Origin: Sciurus carolinensis | Lineage: Eukaryota; Chordata; Mammalia; Rodentia; Sciuridae | Assembly (NCBI RefSeq): GCF_902686445.1 | Contig: NW_025920104.1 | Location: 3,038,001-3,102,000, forward strand | Reading direction: 5' to 3' | Length of the DNA stretch: 64,000 bases | Part shown: positions 49,517 to 61,372 of the stretch, piece after piece | Layout: every line of letters begins with the position of its first letter | Position numbering within the stretch: the first letter of the stretch is position 1 | Notes under the pieces: generated by a model | Database searches by the model: none | The model's input: only the letters and a program-made list of their open reading frames with translations | What the model was told of the DNA's origin: nothing | Program-made: the position numbers and the translations under genes

Positions 49517-49553
49517 CACACACACACACACACACACAATACACACATTACAC
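49517..49553 (+). repeat. (CA)n microsatellite
   Basis: About 15 CA units, followed by looser TACACACA sequence. Confidence 0.9.
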
Positions 49554-50729
49554 ACATGTGTACATAACACAAGAAAGTGACATTTCATATTTATACTTAA
49601 AATCACAACTTTTCTTCTACAAAATAGTCTCTGGTCTTACTATCCATCAGCCTTGCTCCAACCCCTGGGAATGCACCCCTGGACACACTGAAGAAAATGC
49701 CCTGCCCCATAGAGCTTCACCATTAGCACATGAACACTGATGCTAACTAGACATGATATCCACAGCATGACAGACCAGAGCTCATTCTGGCACTTGTTCC
49801 TGGGAAGGTATGGGAGTACCAGACTGCCATCTTAACTCAGGTGGTCACACAGGCCTCTGGCATTACAAGATGACTGGAAGTGGAGTTAGGAACTTTGTAG
49901 GGAGAAGGGAAGAGCAACTGGTCTCTGAGGTGAGAGCCTGCCAAGGGCTCCATGCAGCAGCTGGGAGGGCAACTGGCTGGAGTGCAGTCAGCTGTACAAT
50001 AAAGGGCTCCCAAAGTACACATGGGAGACCTGGTGAAAGAGAGATTCTGAATGTTAATGTCACATATTAGGAATTCTTTGAGAATTAATATTTAAAATAA
50101 GTTTTATAAGTGAAAGAAAATAAATACTGGATGCTAAGAACACTTGGAGAATTGAGATCTGAAGTAAGAAACATCTGGAGGTAGAAAAGAGAAATTTAAA
50201 GATCTGCACTGAGCTCTGCTGCTATGGTGGAAAACATTTAGGAAGTGTTCTGTATCCTCTGATTATCACATCTCCAGTTTTGGTGGGTCAGAGTCCCTGG
50301 CCTAAGACCATGAGAAGTACTTTTCAGCTAGCTTTTTCTTCTTTCCTGCATAACATTGGAAGGCTGGAGGGACCTGGAGCTGGCCAACTGTTCTGCTCCA
50401 GGTCAGATACTGCTATGCAAAGTGTTCCTTTTGGAAGACTGATCTTTGTTACAGGAATGCTCTGGATGTGTTTCAAAATGGTTACTTTTCTTCTTTTCTG
50501 CCAAGGGGGAATTTCTCTCCCATTTTCAGAGTGAGAAACTGCTGGAATTCCACAAGATAAAACCCACAAAAGTGGGATCCTCCTTAAGTCTTGGCCTGAA
50601 GAGTTGTGACTCTCAAGCTAGTCATACTTTGCCTCCAGAAATTCATTAAAAACACCCAAAGATTCTACCAGCTACTGGCCCCAGCAGATTCTCTCTTAGG
50701 TAGTTGAGTTTAGCAATGATACCCCACAT

Positions 50730-52300
50730 TGAATTGCTTTTCCAGTTTTTGAATAGGCCACTTGCCCTGTGCTCTCAACTCTCTGATTGGTTATTTACTG
50801 ATACTCTTTGTTTTCTCTTGTGTGCTCAGATTGCCATTTAGAGTCATCTGCTTTCAGCCTGAAGAACTTCCTGTAATATTTCTTGTAAGGACAGTCTGCT
50901 AGAAACAATTTCTCTTGCTGATAGTTTATCTGGAAAAATCTTTATTTTATCTTCATTTCTCAAAGACAGATTTGCCAGAAGTAGGATTCTTGGATGAAGG
51001 TTTGTTTTGCTCTGAGCAATTTGAAAGGTTGTCCTATGACTGTCTGGTCTCATTTGCTTCTGCTGAGAAGTCAGCTACTAACCTTAGTGGGATTTGCTTG
51101 GAAGTAACAAGCCATTTGTCTCTACCTGCTTCTAAGATTTTCTCCTTGTCTTTGACTTCCAGCTTTCTTATTATGACTTTTCTCTTGGGGCTCTCTTTAT
51201 ATTTATCCTTCTTGGAGTTTGCTGAGGATCCTTGTACAGGTTTGTTATTACTTTTAAATAAATTCACAATTTTTTAAAAGCCATCATTTGTTTAAATAAT
51301 TTCCCTTCCCTGTTCTCCCTCTCCTTTCCTTCTGGGACTCTCATTAGCACCTGCCTGTTATGTTTAATGGATCTCACATGTTTCTTTCTTTATTATTCTC
51401 TCTGTTTTTCAGCTGACATAATCTCTACTCATATATTTTGAAGTTTGCTTATTCTTTCTTCTGCAAATTCAAATCAACTGTTCAGTTCCTCTAATGATTT
51501 TCTTATTTTTAATTATTATACTTTTCAACTCCAAAATTTCCATTTGGTTCTTTTTATAATTTGTTTCTTTGTTGATATTCTCTATTTGATGGAACATTTG
51601 GTGCTCCTTTACCTCATTAAGGAACATGATTTATTGGCTACTTTGAGGTCTTTCTTAAAGAATCTGCATGACTTTTGGTCACTGTCACAAGCACTTTTCT
51701 TTTTTCATTTTTTCTTTTTATATTTTTAAGTGCTAACTGTTTATTAAATAATGAAAGCTACTAATTCAGGTCAAAATAAAAAAGTGTAGACATCATTATT
51801 CAAAGATCTATATTATTCACAGAATTCTCACAAACCACCATCATGTATAAAAGATGGTTGAGTGGGTTTATTTTTTAAAAAATTATTTGTTCTAATTATT
51901 TATACTTCACAGTAGAATGCATTCTGTAGCCTGCTTTGTTTTCAGATTCCAGATGGCATTTTCCTACTTCTTTGCCTGCCTCAGTTTTCTTTTGGAAATT
52001 GGATAATTCAGAAAATATAACATAGCGATTCTGGGTGTTGTTACCCAGTCACTGTGGAGCTTATTGTTTGATTATTTACTTGGTGGCTGGTAAAATATTT
52101 AGTGAAGCTTTTTTTCCCTAACAGGAAGCCTCTGGTGTTGCTTCTCAGGAGTGATAATTTTAATCATGCCCACAGACAACCTGGGGTGACAGATTTTAGG
52201 CAGAGTGAGCTGCCTTTCTTTGACTTTGACCAGTTATCAAATTCTACTAATTGCCTGCTGACTACTCTATTGTTTCCAATAATGCCCTGAGGCAAATCTT
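50730..52300 (-). mobile_element. old L1/HAL1-type ORF1 and 5' region, minus strand
   Basis: On the minus strand the frames 51267-51034 (NLFKSNNKPVQGSSANSKKD, KVIIRKLEVKDKEKILEAGR) and 51053-50844 (FPDKLSAREIVSSRLSLQEI) are the C-terminal ORF1 region in two frames. The plus strand to the right has the familiar antisense text of old L1/half-L1 elements (aatttccatttggttctttt, gatattctctatttgatgga) and then 5'-UTR-like sequence to about 52300. No ORF2 follows on the left, consistent with a half-L1 (HAL1) element. Confidence 0.8.
51868..51930 (-). mobile_element. short L1 3' end nested in the older element
   Basis: The plus strand reads ttatttgttctaattattta and then cagtagaatgcattctg, the reversed terminus of the younger L1 family. 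It interrupts the older minus-strand element and is only about 60 bases long. Confidence 0.65.
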
Positions 52301-52736
52301 GCTTCACTAACAATTCAAATTCTAACTACTTTGAAGGATGGTTTCTAAAGCCAGTGTAGGATTTTTGTTCTGACCTCAGGAGGGCTACATTCAGGGGAAA
52401 CCCCTGAGCCCAAGTCTCCAGAGATGGGCATGGGGACAATCTCCCACTCTGCCACACACACCCAAGCTTGCACCTCTAAATATGGAACCATCACCTCAAG
52501 GGCAGTTTGGAGGCCTCATGCTCTCACAGTGCCCAGCCAAACAGTCTCCAGTCCACAAGCAGAGGCTGGGAAGGAAAAAGTGCCTTCACCCTGTGCTGTT
52601 TTCATTTTAACATGGATGAAGCAACAGGCAGCCCTCCTGGGTGAAAGTCCTCAGCCCATCATGTCTCTGCCCCAGCATTCTGCAGTGGGGTCACTGCCTG
52701 ACTGAGCTGGGAGGATGAACAGAAAGCAGCCTTGAT
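52301..52736. other. unassigned, moderately GC-rich DNA
   Basis: Possibly a continuation of the old L1/HAL1 5' region, but no landmark is recognised. Confidence 0.35.
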
Positions 52737-52846
52737 TTAATTTGATTTAGACTTCACAGACATTCATCATTCTTATTGAATCTTTTAGGTTTTCTTGAAT
52801 AGATGTCTCATTTGGAGTTATTTATATTTAGAACCATTTCCAGAGG
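52737..52846 (+). repeat. left copy of L1 target-site duplication
   Basis: About 107-110 bases ending in gaaccatttccagagg directly against the T-rich start of the minus-strand L1. It is repeated, with moderate divergence and small indels, at 53728-53833. Confidence 0.85.
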
Positions 52847-53725
52847 ATTTATTTTTTTGTTCCAATTAGTTATATATGACAGCAGAATGCATTTTAACTC
52901 ACTGAGCAAAACTGGAGGACAACTTTTTATTTCTCTGGTTATACATGATGCAGATTCACACTATTCATGCAATCATACACATATATAAGGTAATAATGTT
53001 AGTCTCATTTCACCATCTTTTCCATCCCCAAATCCCCTCCCCACTATCTCCCCTCTGCACAATCCAAAGTTCTTCCATTCTTCCCTTTTTTCCCACATTA
53101 TGTATCAGCATCCATGTATCAGAGAAAACATTTGGCATTTGTTTTTTGGGATTGGCTTATTTCACTTAGCATGATATTCTCCAACTCCATCCATTTACCA
53201 GCAAATACCATAATTTCATTCTTTGTTAAAGCTGATTAATATTCCATTGTGTATATATACCATAGCCTCTTTATCCATTCATCTATCAAAGGGAATCTAG
53301 GTTGGTTCCACAGTATAGCTATTGTGAATTTAGCTGCTATAAACATGATGTGACTGTGTCACATCATTGATGTGACTGATTTAAAATCCTTTGGGTATAG
53401 ACTGAGGAGTGGGATAGCTGGGTCAAATGGTTGTTTCATTCCAAGTTTCCTAAGAAATCTCTGTACTGCATTCCAGAGGGGTTGCACCAATTTGCACTCC
53501 CACAAGCAATGTATGAGTGTACCTTTTCCCTGAAATCCTCACCAATATGTATTTTTGCTTATATTCTTGATAATTGCCATTCTGACTGGAATAAGTTGAA
53601 ATATTAGAGTAGTTTTGATTTGCATTTCTCTAATTTCTAGAGATGTTGAACATTTTTCATATATTTGTTGATCAATTCTATATCTTCTTCTGAGAAGTGT
53701 CTGCTCAGTTCCTTAGCCCATTTAA
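52847..53725 (-). mobile_element. L1 3' fragment, minus strand
   Basis: The plus strand gives the reversed L1 end: ttccaattagttatatatga, gattggcttatttcacttag, atattccattgtgtatatat, then gggatagctgggtcaaatgg. It ends at ttccttagcccattt, so it is 5'-truncated in ORF2. A direct repeat of about 107 bases flanks it exactly, marking it as a single insertion event. Confidence 0.92.
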
Positions 53726-53727
53726 CA

Positions 53728-53833
53728 TAATTTAAACTTCACAGACTCTCATGTTTCTTACTGAATCTTTGTAGGTTTTCTTGAATACATATCTCATTTG
53801 GGAGATATTTATACTTAGAACCATTTCCAGAGG
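53728..53833 (+). repeat. right copy of L1 target-site duplication
   Basis: It starts right after the 5'-truncated end of the L1 and ends in gaaccatttccagagg, matching 52737-52846. The unoccupied-site sequence appears to continue beyond it (tttcaattttttgaaa). Confidence 0.85.
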
Positions 53834-54059
53834 TTTCAATTTTTTGAAAAATAATTTTCACCAATTTCACTAAGGAGTGGGTCATGTTAAAATGGATAAT
53901 CATTGTTTCTTTAATACTTATGTCTTAACAAGTTACTCTACTGATTTATCAGTAGTAATAACATTAACAAGAAAATCAGTCCATTAGTTTGAGATTAAAT
54001 ATATGAAATTGACAATATGTACCCATTTTCCTCTACTAAAGAGCTATTTCCTATGACTT
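53834..54059. other. unassigned A/T-rich DNA
   Basis: Nothing recognised. Confidence 0.4.
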
Positions 54060-54245
54060 TACCCAGTCCTTGTTAAGTGTGGAATGTTATATTCATTATT
54101 TCCCACAACTCAATGATTTAGGACTATTACTGTCCCTGCTTTACAGGTGGGACAACATTTACAAAGAGATTTAATGATTTACCAAGGGACTGAGAGTTCA
54201 CATGTGGAGAAGCTGGGATCCAAACCCATATACCAGGCTCTAAAG
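54060..54245 (+). mobile_element. MIR SINE
   Basis: MIR landmarks in order: ccttgttaagtgtggaatg, gctttacaggtgggacaaca, gatttaccaagggactgaga, gctgggatccaaaccc. Confidence 0.7.
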
Positions 54246-56844
54246 CAGATGTTCTTAATCAATACAATATAAAAACTCAAACCAATAGTATTTCAATGAA
54301 TAATTTTAGGCTTTTATTGAGATGAAAAAATATAATTTACAAACAATAATATGTGGTTTTCTTTCCTTCTTTCCTTTTCAATAGTGTTACTACAACTCAC
54401 CATGACTAATTGTATTGGATAGAAATCCTGAAACACTTTATGCAGCACTGGGGATAGGACAATCATCAAGTCATTCATCACCTCTGTGGTGATGGATCAG
54501 CTCTGTCTCAAACCTGGAGGTGGTCAGATGAGTACACATGGGATCAAGATGTATAGAACTAGTCACATACACATATACAAATGAGTGTTAAAACTGGTGC
54601 AACTCAGCAGTGTGTAGTTGTAGAAACAGCATTGAATGAACATAAGTTTCTAGAACTTGATATGACACTATAGTGATACAAGATGCAACCACTGGTAAAA
54701 ACTGGGTATTATTTTTGCAACATGAGAGTTTACATTTCAAGATAAATCATAGCACAAAAAGTGCATATGCATATATAATTCTGAATATTAACACTAATGC
54801 TCCAGGAGTTCACTTCCAAGCACAATGTTGGTTTAAAATATATATTACCTAAGGAGTAATACTCTCACATAACAGAGGAACTGAGCTGAAAGACTTAAGA
54901 TGTCACAGAATCTACCTAAGTTAATTTGGTATGATTCATGAAATGGATAAAAAATATTTCAAAGACAACATTCAGCAAGGGTTGGGAACTTTAATGCAAG
55001 GAGCAGGATTGGTAAGTTGTGAATTTTTCACCTCCAAGGCAACAATAAAGCCAACAGATTTCACAATTGGAAGGCTCACTTAACTTGATAACTACAGCTA
55101 CTCTCCAGTCACTAGCTTCTATAAAGCACACTAGGAGATTTTGCCTTCCTGGAAGAGGAATAGCCAACCACAGAAAGGCATAGACTCTTCATTTTGGTTT
55201 GATTACATTATTTAGACTAGCAGATAAACTGGATACCTAGTTTACATCAGGCAGATGAAGCCCATACCCCAAATGAGACATATTGTCCTGAGACACTAGG
55301 GATGAAGACAAATATATACATGGGAAGGATGTATTATGATAAGTGCTATGAAGGAAATCAAAGCATAGCAAGGGGCTCAGTATAACTCTAAAATGGGAGT
55401 GGGGATCCTGGATAGTGAGGACCTTTCCCTGGAGATGAACTGGATCAAGGAATGGGTCATGCCTCCAAAACATCAGGAACACCACTTAAACAGGTGTACA
55501 GTAGGAGGGACACTAAAGCTGGAAAAATTGGGAAGCTATTAACAAACAAAGTGAGAGATGGCAATGACTTGAGATGCCCAGTAAGACCACTTTGGATGCA
55601 AGTATCAGAATGTACAATAATGGTTTCTAATCAATAGTGTTTTATAAGTTACACAGACTGCATCTAGAGGAAGTAACTGCATGTTTAGGCATCTCTACAG
55701 CCCACTCAAAGACACAGTTCACCAGGCAATAATATCATGCAGGATTCTTTTTGCCAGGCCACTCTGTGCACCTCTTAACATTTGGGTTCCATACACACAG
55801 TGGTGATCTAAAATCTCCCATGTTCTTCTCCTGTAAGATCTATTTACAATGGCCAGTATACACCAAGCAGTAAGCACAGTACTGGTACAGCTTAATCATT
55901 CCTTAAATGTCACCTACCACAATTTTCACTGAAGTTACTTTGAGATGTTAGGCTATTGTGACCCTACACACTGGTTGTAGTAAAGTAAAGTGAGCCTGAC
56001 ACATGACTGCAGTTGAATGAGCCTCCCATCTGCTCTGGGGCTGCCTGTCCTCTCCCTGTGACTAAGTTAAAAGTACATTCTGCTTTGGTAGTTGCAGCTA
56101 TGCACATTGAAGGCCACACATTGATGGTGAGGGACTGTGGCATGGAGGAAGACTGAATGTTTAGGGTTCAAAGACCCAGGCTGACTAAGAGAAAAGTGCT
56201 CTCGGCCAGAGGGCATGGTTACATAGGCTGTATCAAACCCACATGGAGAGTCAAAAGTTTCCCAGCTCCAAAGTCCTCTTACCACCTCCAGGCAAAAATC
56301 TAAAAGAGGAACTTTTTCATACTACCTCTCACATGAGTCCCTCACCTTGCTTCTATGTGAAGTCCTTCAACAGGTGGGTCTGATGCTTCAGTATTTCTCT
56401 CCCCTTGAGGCACCTGAGACCTATCACATTCCAGAACATAGCCTTTTTGATGCACAACATGCACTGATACAGGAAAATTCTGTACATGCAAGTCCATGCC
56501 CATCAGTAAGCAGGAGTCACATCATCCCAAGTATCAATTGTTTTGAAGAGGGGTCATCTTGTAGAAAATCAATCTCAAAATGTTCCAGTTCCTTTTTACT
56601 TTGCAACAAATTCATTCCTAGTGTATTTCTCCAAGGATTCCTAGTGTATTTAATGAAGGGATTTGGTTAAAATCCCTCTGGAGTTTAACCAAAGGAGCAC
56701 TGACATTGAAGGGTAGGGAAAAAAATTTCTCCACACCCTTAGGTTCTCTGGTTGAGTCTGTAAATGAACTAACAGGTATTATGGCAGGACAAAAAGCAAC
56801 ATACAATTTTAATTTTTTTTAATATTTTTAATTTGTCAGTGGAT
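54246..56844. other. unassigned DNA
   Basis: No recognised repeat, exon or RNA gene. The open frames (55237-55485, 56067-56285, 56347-56670) lack splice support and protein-like patterns. Confidence 0.4.
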
Positions 56845-56940
56845 CTTTATTTTATTTATTTATATGTGGTGCCAAGAATTGAACCCAGTGTTCCACACAT
56901 GCTAACCAATTGCACTACCACTGAGCTACATCTCCAGCAC
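56845..56940 (-). mobile_element. ID SINE, minus strand
   Basis: The plus strand carries the reversed ID: ggtgccaagaattgaaccca, then ccactgagctacatctccag, following a (TTTA)n reversed tail. Confidence 0.88.
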
Positions 56941-59549
56941 ACAATTTTACTTCATAGTAAATGTTTTAACTGGAAAGAGTTGGGGTGGGGACTTCATAGG
57001 AAGAAAGCCACAAAAGAAATAGCTTTGCTTGGAAGATTTTTATACCAGTTGGGAAAAGGATGAAGTTTTTAAGAAGAGATGACAAGACACAAGAAAGTCA
57101 CTGAATTTCTAGAGTAGGAAGCTGTGGGAAGGCAGCTGTGCAGAGCAACTAATGGTAGCTGAGGCTCAGTCCCAGTGGTTTGGTGTATCCAGTGCCATCC
57201 TGCCCCAGTAGCAAGGTTGACAGTTGTCATCTGGGAATTCCCCACAAAGGAAGTGAGAGTTGGAGGAACTCCTTCCAAGGACACTTGTGATGTTTTCAGT
57301 AGCTGGGGAGGGATAAGAGTTCATCCCCTCTACTTCCCAATTGCTTTCAACTAGAAATTATCCATTTTCCAGAGTGGCCCATTCTGATTTCTTGCCATGA
57401 ACTTTTACAGAGATATAGAAGGTTGAAGAAGCAGGGGAAGAAAGAAGAAAATGAATGGGAAAAAAGGGGATAAAAACAAAAATAATCAGATATACGAAGA
57501 CAAAATTAAAACTTCCCCACCATTTAGGCCTCTGTTCCTTCTATTTCAAGCATTATGAAATCAATAAAAGCAGAACATACATGTACAGAACAGTAGTAGC
57601 TCACAAGCTGCAGATAAGAAAATGCACAGAGCATTGAGATTATAGCTGATAGATTGTGTGAGAATGTGTTTGTGCATCTGTGGGAGAAGTCATTTATTTA
57701 TTGTTCTTTGGGTCTGTCTTGTGGTTGGGAGTTGATCTGCTCCCCATGCATGCATCCCATAAATACAGTAACCATTGAGCATGTATAGTGTCAGAAGCAT
57801 CACTTGTTTTTATGAGATCATGGTGCATGATATGAATATTAAACAGATCATGTTAACATGAGTTTTTTGGTGGTTTAAGTGGAGAGATTGCATTATTGCT
57901 GAGGAGTCAAGGCCAGGTTTATGAATGGGGAAGACCTCTAGAGAAGGAGGTTTCTGAGTTGGAAATTAATGGGTGCAGAGAATTCATGACATGGTGGTAG
58001 TAGCAGTGGAGGGCATGATGATGTTCATAAGCACAGAGTTATAATAGGGGACAGGGAAAATTAAGAGGAACCTCTGGTCCAAGGGGGTAGGCTAGGGAGG
58101 GAGAACAGTGGAAGAGGAAAGAGGAGGCATTTCAGAAACCCAAGGAATAATGAGCTATGTCTGTCTTATGATGACTGGATTTTCTTCCTTGTGATGGCTG
58201 AGGTGATCCAGCATCAGTGCAGAGTGCCTCCTCGGTCCTTTCCTTGGATGAGAGATGACCTCTCCACTTTATTTTTACTTTGATGAATTTCCAGGGTCTG
58301 CCCCAGTGTGACTCATTTATGACCTCTCTGCCCACATGCTCAGCCCTGAAGACCTCTGATGTCTGCCTCCATTGTCCTGACATGCCACTACTTGAGAAGT
58401 TCCAAGGTCACATGCTGCATCGCTGACTACTGGGAATATTTTCCTCCAGAGCACTGATAAAAACATCACCAGTGCTACTCACTGAACCTGGAAGCTGATA
58501 CTATTCTTGTCAGAATTGCCTCTGTCTCCTCACTTCCATACAGAATCTTCTTTTCATTTGAACAACCCACACTGTCCACTCCATACTATGCTATGGGTTT
58601 CAAATATTTTTTTTTATAAAGAACTAAGGGCAAAGGGCTCTTTGAACATCTAACATGTTACTTCCATGTGTTTCTTCCTTCTTGAAAATAGACTGGTTTA
58701 CTTCCTACAAGATCCATCACCAGGCCTGATTTTTCCACCCAGATAATGGCACTTTCTCCCCGATTTCATTTTCTTGGTGGTTGAATGACTATATTTCTTA
58801 TTATGAGTCTCCATCTTGCCCAGAACACAAGTGTTATTCACTTGACTCTTCTCAGGGTCCTTGCTGGACAACCTTCCCCCAAAACTTACTTTTACCAATG
58901 TGCTTTACCTTCAGACAATATGAAGAGAATCAAGGTGTCATAGGCAAGTGTTTTGTTGTTGTTTTTTTTTTTTGTAAGCTCTCTTTTAACAGAGGAACTT
59001 TTTTGTTCCACAAAGTGTTATGAGGACATTCATTTATTCAATAATATTTATTTTAGGTCTATTCTGTGCCATTTCCTATTCTAGGTCCTTGGAAGCTATC
59101 AAAGGACAAAAGTTTGCAGTCTGTGGAGCTGACAAGTAATTGCAGGGAGGTAGAAAGAAGAAGACAGAAAGAGCAATAAGCATAATTAATGAATTATATT
59201 GTATATTCAAGGGTGATAAGTGTGATGGCACCAAGGAGAGTAGGCCAAGGAAGACAGGGTATCCCCACTGAGAAGGTGGCATTTGAGCAAAGATGTGATA
59301 GAGGTGAGGGTTTGTGCTGTGGGGATTAGTGGAGGAAAGTGTTTCAGATAGCAGGAATAGGTCTATCAATTGATGAGTCCTGGAAGAGTCCAGCAACACC
59401 AAAGATTGGTGAAACAGGGTAAGGTCTACAGTTCTGCAGGGTGGAGGACCTTCCAGGCTATAAGAACCTTGGTCTCTGGTGTGTCATGGTAGTAACTTAA
59501 GCAGGTGACTGCCATGATCCATGTGATGTTTTAAGAGGTCTACCATGTA
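56941..59549. other. largely unassigned DNA with an ancient repeat scrap
   Basis: At about 59030-59210 there is a ttcatttattcaataatatt...ttctgtgccatttcctattc pattern of the ancient mammal-wide L2/MIR age class. A very diverged minus-strand ID-like scrap may lie at 57680-57780. No gene is recognised; the minus frame at 59076-59402 lies across the ancient repeat. Confidence 0.4.
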
Positions 59550-59755
59550 GCCAGGAACAATGGCATATGCCTGTAATCCCAATAGGTTGGGAAGCAGAGG
59601 CAGGAAGATCTCAAGTTCAGAGCCAGTCTCAGCAATTTAGTGAGGCTCTGAGCAACTTAGCAAGACCCTGTCTCAAAATAAAAAAATAAATAAATAAAAG
59701 GGTTATGGATGTTTCTCAGTGGTTATGCACCCCTGGTCCAATCCTAGTACAAAAA
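59550..59755 (+). mobile_element. composite B1-ID SINE
   Basis: The left half (atgcctgtaatcccaatagg, gaagcagaggcaggaagatc), the linker (gagcaacttagcaagaccct) and the ID half (tcagtggttatgcacccc) are all present. Confidence 0.9.
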
Positions 59756-61165
59756 AAGTCTACCATGTGAACAATAAAATAGACAAGTCAATCTATTTGA
59801 AGGGGAGAGGAAGAGGCAGCCTATCAATGGGCTGATCCTTTACCCCAGAGTATCTGCAAGGTCCAATGTCAAATCTCCAAGAACATAAAATATGTGTGTT
59901 TTAAAACATAGTCTTCATTATTGTTTAGGAGTGGCAAGTCCAAAAGTTCAGAGGAAGCTGCCACTGAAGAGGTAGCTTGTTATGTTCTCTTCCCAGTTAA
60001 AGGGAACACCACATGGCATAAGTGCCACATGGGGGTTGAAGAACTGGGGTCAGTCAGAGACAGAGGAAGGGAGAGGAAAATGTGAGCAAGAGCCCTTAGT
60101 GTGCTTTCCATGAGAAGGAATAGGTAGGGTGGTGTAGACAGGTTTAGGGTTGGCTGACTTAAATAATTTTAGTAGGCTCTGGTACACAGTGCTGACCCTT
60201 ATAATATGCTGTCTGATCCAAGGGGGATTAGGACAGGTGGATGATGGCCCAGGGAGTATGATCTCAGTAAAGGAGGCTGTTTAGGGCATGGGCTCTGCCT
60301 TGGCCAGCTCACATTTGAAAAGCCTACTTAGGTGAGAATTGTTTGACATCTATAGGGATTAGCTATGTCTGGGGGTGGAGGAAAGTCCCTACTGGATCAG
60401 TAAGACCCAAAGATGACAAAGCATCAATGATACAGAATAAGAAGATATGATTAATGCACAGTGGTTTTTATTAGTGCCACACAGGTCACTTGAGATGCAG
60501 AGTAACCCTTGGCCAGCCAGGTCAGGATAAGGGGGAGCAGGAGAGTCTAACACTCAGGCAGTGCTGATATCCACACCTCACAACTCTACCCTCCCCAAAG
60601 ACAGAGTCCATAGGGGAGGTATAGAGTGGGAACCCCACTGAGCCACCACCAACCCTCAAATCTGGACCAGGTCAATTTCCCTCCATGAGTCTTAGCTTCA
60701 GACTCTGTGAAATGAGGACTATGTTTTGACCTACACCTTGCCAAAAAGTTTGAAAAAATATTGTTCTTTTTATTTTGCAGATTTCTTTACCCAAGAGTGT
60801 TTAAGATCAGTTCAGAAACAAGGCTTTGAGTGACATCTTCACCTCCCTTCTCATTTCATTTTGCATGATTGGCACTGGTGTACTTGGGTTATCCTTCCAG
60901 AAGATGCTGGGAGTTTCTTAAAAGCAACCAGTGGCCATTCATCAATTTAACTATGGTACAAAGCAAACAGTTCCTGCATTCCTACCATGTATCACATAGT
61001 TTAAAGGTCAGAGAAAAAGACCAGAATAAGCCCCTGTCCTCAAAGAACTTACAGTTTAGAGGCAAATACACACAGAGAAACAATGAATTGTAATACAAAT
61101 AATTTTTCTGCTATCCCAGTCCAATTAAGATTATATCACAAGAGCTTAAAAAGACCCACCATTTG
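59756..61165. other. unassigned DNA
   Basis: Mixed composition. Near 60960-61080 the text tcctaccatgtatcacatag...cccctgtcctcaaagaactt resembles the same ancient repeat class seen at about 59030. No gene is recognised. Confidence 0.4.
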
Positions 61166-61372
61166 CTGGGCACAGTGGTACATGCCCATAATTCCAGCAG
61201 CTCAGAAGACTGAGGTAGAGAATTGCAAGTTCAAAGCCAGACTTGGCAAAAGTGAGGTGCTAAGCAACTCAGTGAGACCCTATCTCTAAATAAAATACAA
61301 AGTAGGGCTGGGGATGTGGTTCCATGGTCGAGTGCCCCTGAGTTAAATCCCTGGTGCCCCCCCAAAAATGAT
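61166..61372 (+). mobile_element. composite B1-ID SINE
   Basis: A well-preserved copy: tgctgggcacagtggtacat, agcaactcagtgagacccta, tctctaaataaaatacaaag, ggctggggatgtggttccat. It ends in a C-rich junction and an A run. Confidence 0.93.

Larger units (their letters stand above)
48780..50730. other. unassigned DNA
   Basis: It includes a short exon-like segment at 49257-49303 and a (CA)n tract at 49517-49553. Frames at 49266-49740 run through the CA repeat and are not genes. Confidence 0.4.

Noticed and set aside
49266..49740. Frames rich in cysteine, valine and histidine
   Set aside because: They translate a CA/TG microsatellite.
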